Assembly (NCBI GenBank): GCA_014377145.1
Contig: JACMQE010000103.1
Coordinates: 1 to 5,599, forward strand
Direction of reading: 5' to 3'
Length of the DNA: 5,599 nt
Source of the DNA: Glaciimonas sp.
GTDB lineage: Bacteria > Pseudomonadota > Gammaproteobacteria > Burkholderiales > Burkholderiaceae
How positions within the stretch are numbered: the first letter of the stretch is position 1; every line of letters begins with the position of its first letter. Shown here piece by piece: positions 4,708 through 5,599 of the stretch. A model generated the notes under the pieces. It had not been told where the DNA came from and did no database searches. It was given only the letters and a program-made list of their open reading frames with translations. A program made the translations under genes and the position numbers.

Positions 4708-5599
4708 ATGACCAGCATCACCCCCTTCATGGACCAGGATTTTCTGCTCACCACCGGCGTGGCACGCCAGCTGTATCACGATGTCGCCGCCGACCTGCCC
4801 ATCATCGATTACCACTCGCACTTGCACGAAGGCCAGATCGCCAGCCGCAAAACCTTCCGTAATATTTCCGAGCTGTGGCTGAGCGGCGACCACTACAAAT
4901 GGCGCCTGATGCGCACGGCCGGCGTGGCCGAAGAGTTCATCACTGGCGAACGCTCGGACGAAGAAAAATTCCGCGCCTTCTGCAAGGTGCTGCCACTGGC
5001 CATCGGCAACCCGATCTACCACTGGAGCCACCTGGAACTGCGCCGCATCTTCGGCATCGACCTGGTCATCAACGAAGCCAACGCCACGGCGATCTGGGAG
5101 CAAGCCAACGCCAAGCTGGCCACAATGGATACCTGGAGCCTGCTCGAACAGGCCAAGGTGGAAATCGCCTGCACCACCGACGATCCCGCCGACGACCTGC
5201 TGCTGCATGCGGAAGTCGCGCAGAGCGCATTGACAACCCGCGTGCTCCCGGCCTACCGCCCGGACAAGGCCATGCGCATCAACGAAGAGCGCTTCGTCGC
5301 CTACACCCAGCACCTGGCCAAGGTGTCCGGCGTGGCCATCGATTCCTTCGCCTCCCTGATGGCGGCCCTGGCCAATCGCGTGGGCTACTTCCACGAACGG
5401 GGCGGACGCATCTCCGACCACGCGCTCGACATCCCGCTGCCAGCTGCCGGTGCCACGCCGGAGCAGCTCGAGGCGCTGTTCGCCAAGCGCTTGCGCGGTG
5501 AGCTGCTGCCGGATGCCGAACTGGCGCTGTACGTGCGCGGCCTGCTTGAGTCGCTCGGCAAGGTGAATGCGCAGTACAACTGGACCATGTGCCTGCACA
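4708..5599 (+). CDS. uxaC: Glucuronate isomerase (uronate isomerase), 3' end beyond window
   Basis: The first 297 codons of a protein that normally has about 470 residues are present; the frame is open to the window end. UxaC converts D-glucuronate to D-fructuronate and D-galacturonate to D-tagaturonate, the first step of intracellular hexuronate breakdown. It belongs to the amidohydrolase superfamily. Family signatures appear in order: DYHSHL (34-39) with the metal-type HxH pair H36/H38 (the family more often has HCH), GDHYKWRLMR (60-69), YHWSHLELRRIFGI (104-117), ACTTDDPADDL (154-164), VLPAYRPDK (179-187), DHALD (237-241) and NWTMCLH at the edge. ATG 4708 is preceded by AGGAG (4694-4698) at 9 nt. 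The gene is GC-rich and backbone-like, unlike the AT-rich genes before it. Two palindromic operators overlap its promoter, suggesting induction by uronates. Confidence 0.95.
   Translation, partial: MTSITPFMDQDFLLTTGVARQLYHDVAADLPIIDYHSHLHEGQIASRKTFRNISELWLSGDHYKWRLMRTAGVAEEFITGERSDEEKFRAFCKVLPLAIGNPIYHWSHLELRRIFGIDLVINEANATAIWEQANAKLATMDTWSLLEQAKVEIACTTDDPADDLLLHAEVAQSALTTRVLPAYRPDKAMRINEERFVAYTQHLAKVSGVAIDSFASLMAALANRVGYFHERGGRISDHALDIPLPAAGATPEQLEALFAKRLRGELLPDAELALYVRGLLESLGKVNAQYNWTMCLH

Noticed and set aside
4875..5501. 208-codon plus-strand frame inside uxaC
   Set aside because: It is an out-of-frame shadow, rich in Arg, His, Pro and Gly, as expected from misreading GC-rich codons.
4654..5598. 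Long (314-codon) open frame on the minus strand opposite uxaC
   Set aside because: It is a GC-rich antisense shadow: uxaC on the plus strand has unmistakable family motifs through the whole stretch, and the antisense protein is low-complexity and unrecognised.
1..5599. CRISPR array, rRNA or complete insertion sequence
   Set aside because: No regularly spaced repeats, rRNA-like sequence, transposase or paired terminal repeats were seen.

Overview
The window looks like the edge of an acquired region meeting a chromosomal backbone, in a GC-rich proteobacterium. The right end (from 4708) is a GC-rich uxaC gene with strong G/C preference at third codon positions. Together with the tRNA-Met-type fragment at 624-673, this suggests a betaproteobacterium; a relative of Janthinobacterium/Massilia is a guess from general resemblance only. 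The middle (746-4055) is visibly AT-richer and differs in codon use, as expected for transferred genes.

Layout. 1-506 (+): the last codons of an upstream gene, then a small secreted protein with a VirB10/TrbI-type domain, which points to a conjugative (type IV secretion) gene set to the left. 507-745: non-coding, holding the 3' half of a tRNA-Met(CAU) gene without its 5' half, the expected scar of an element integrated at a tRNA 3' end. 746-2561 (-): a DUF262 protein followed after one base by a HEPN protein with an R-X4-H RNase motif, a pairing typical of defence/toxin loci. 2762-4055 (-): a two-helix membrane protein with a cytosolic, possibly PLD-like domain, overlapped for 41 bases by a class I SAM-dependent methyltransferase. 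4087-4615: about 530 bases with no supportable gene. 4616-4707: a promoter carrying two matching 12-bp palindromes. 4708-5599 (+): uxaC, glucuronate isomerase, cut by the window end.

How it fits together. The left part reads as the end of an integrative conjugative element. The two minus-strand pairs read as a small accessory, probably defence, cassette beside the attachment scar. uxaC is ordinary sugar-acid catabolism under what looks like repressor control. DUF262 plus HEPN is a known type of neighbourhood. The membrane protein plus methyltransferase pair is the part I cannot match to a named system and is the best candidate for something undescribed.
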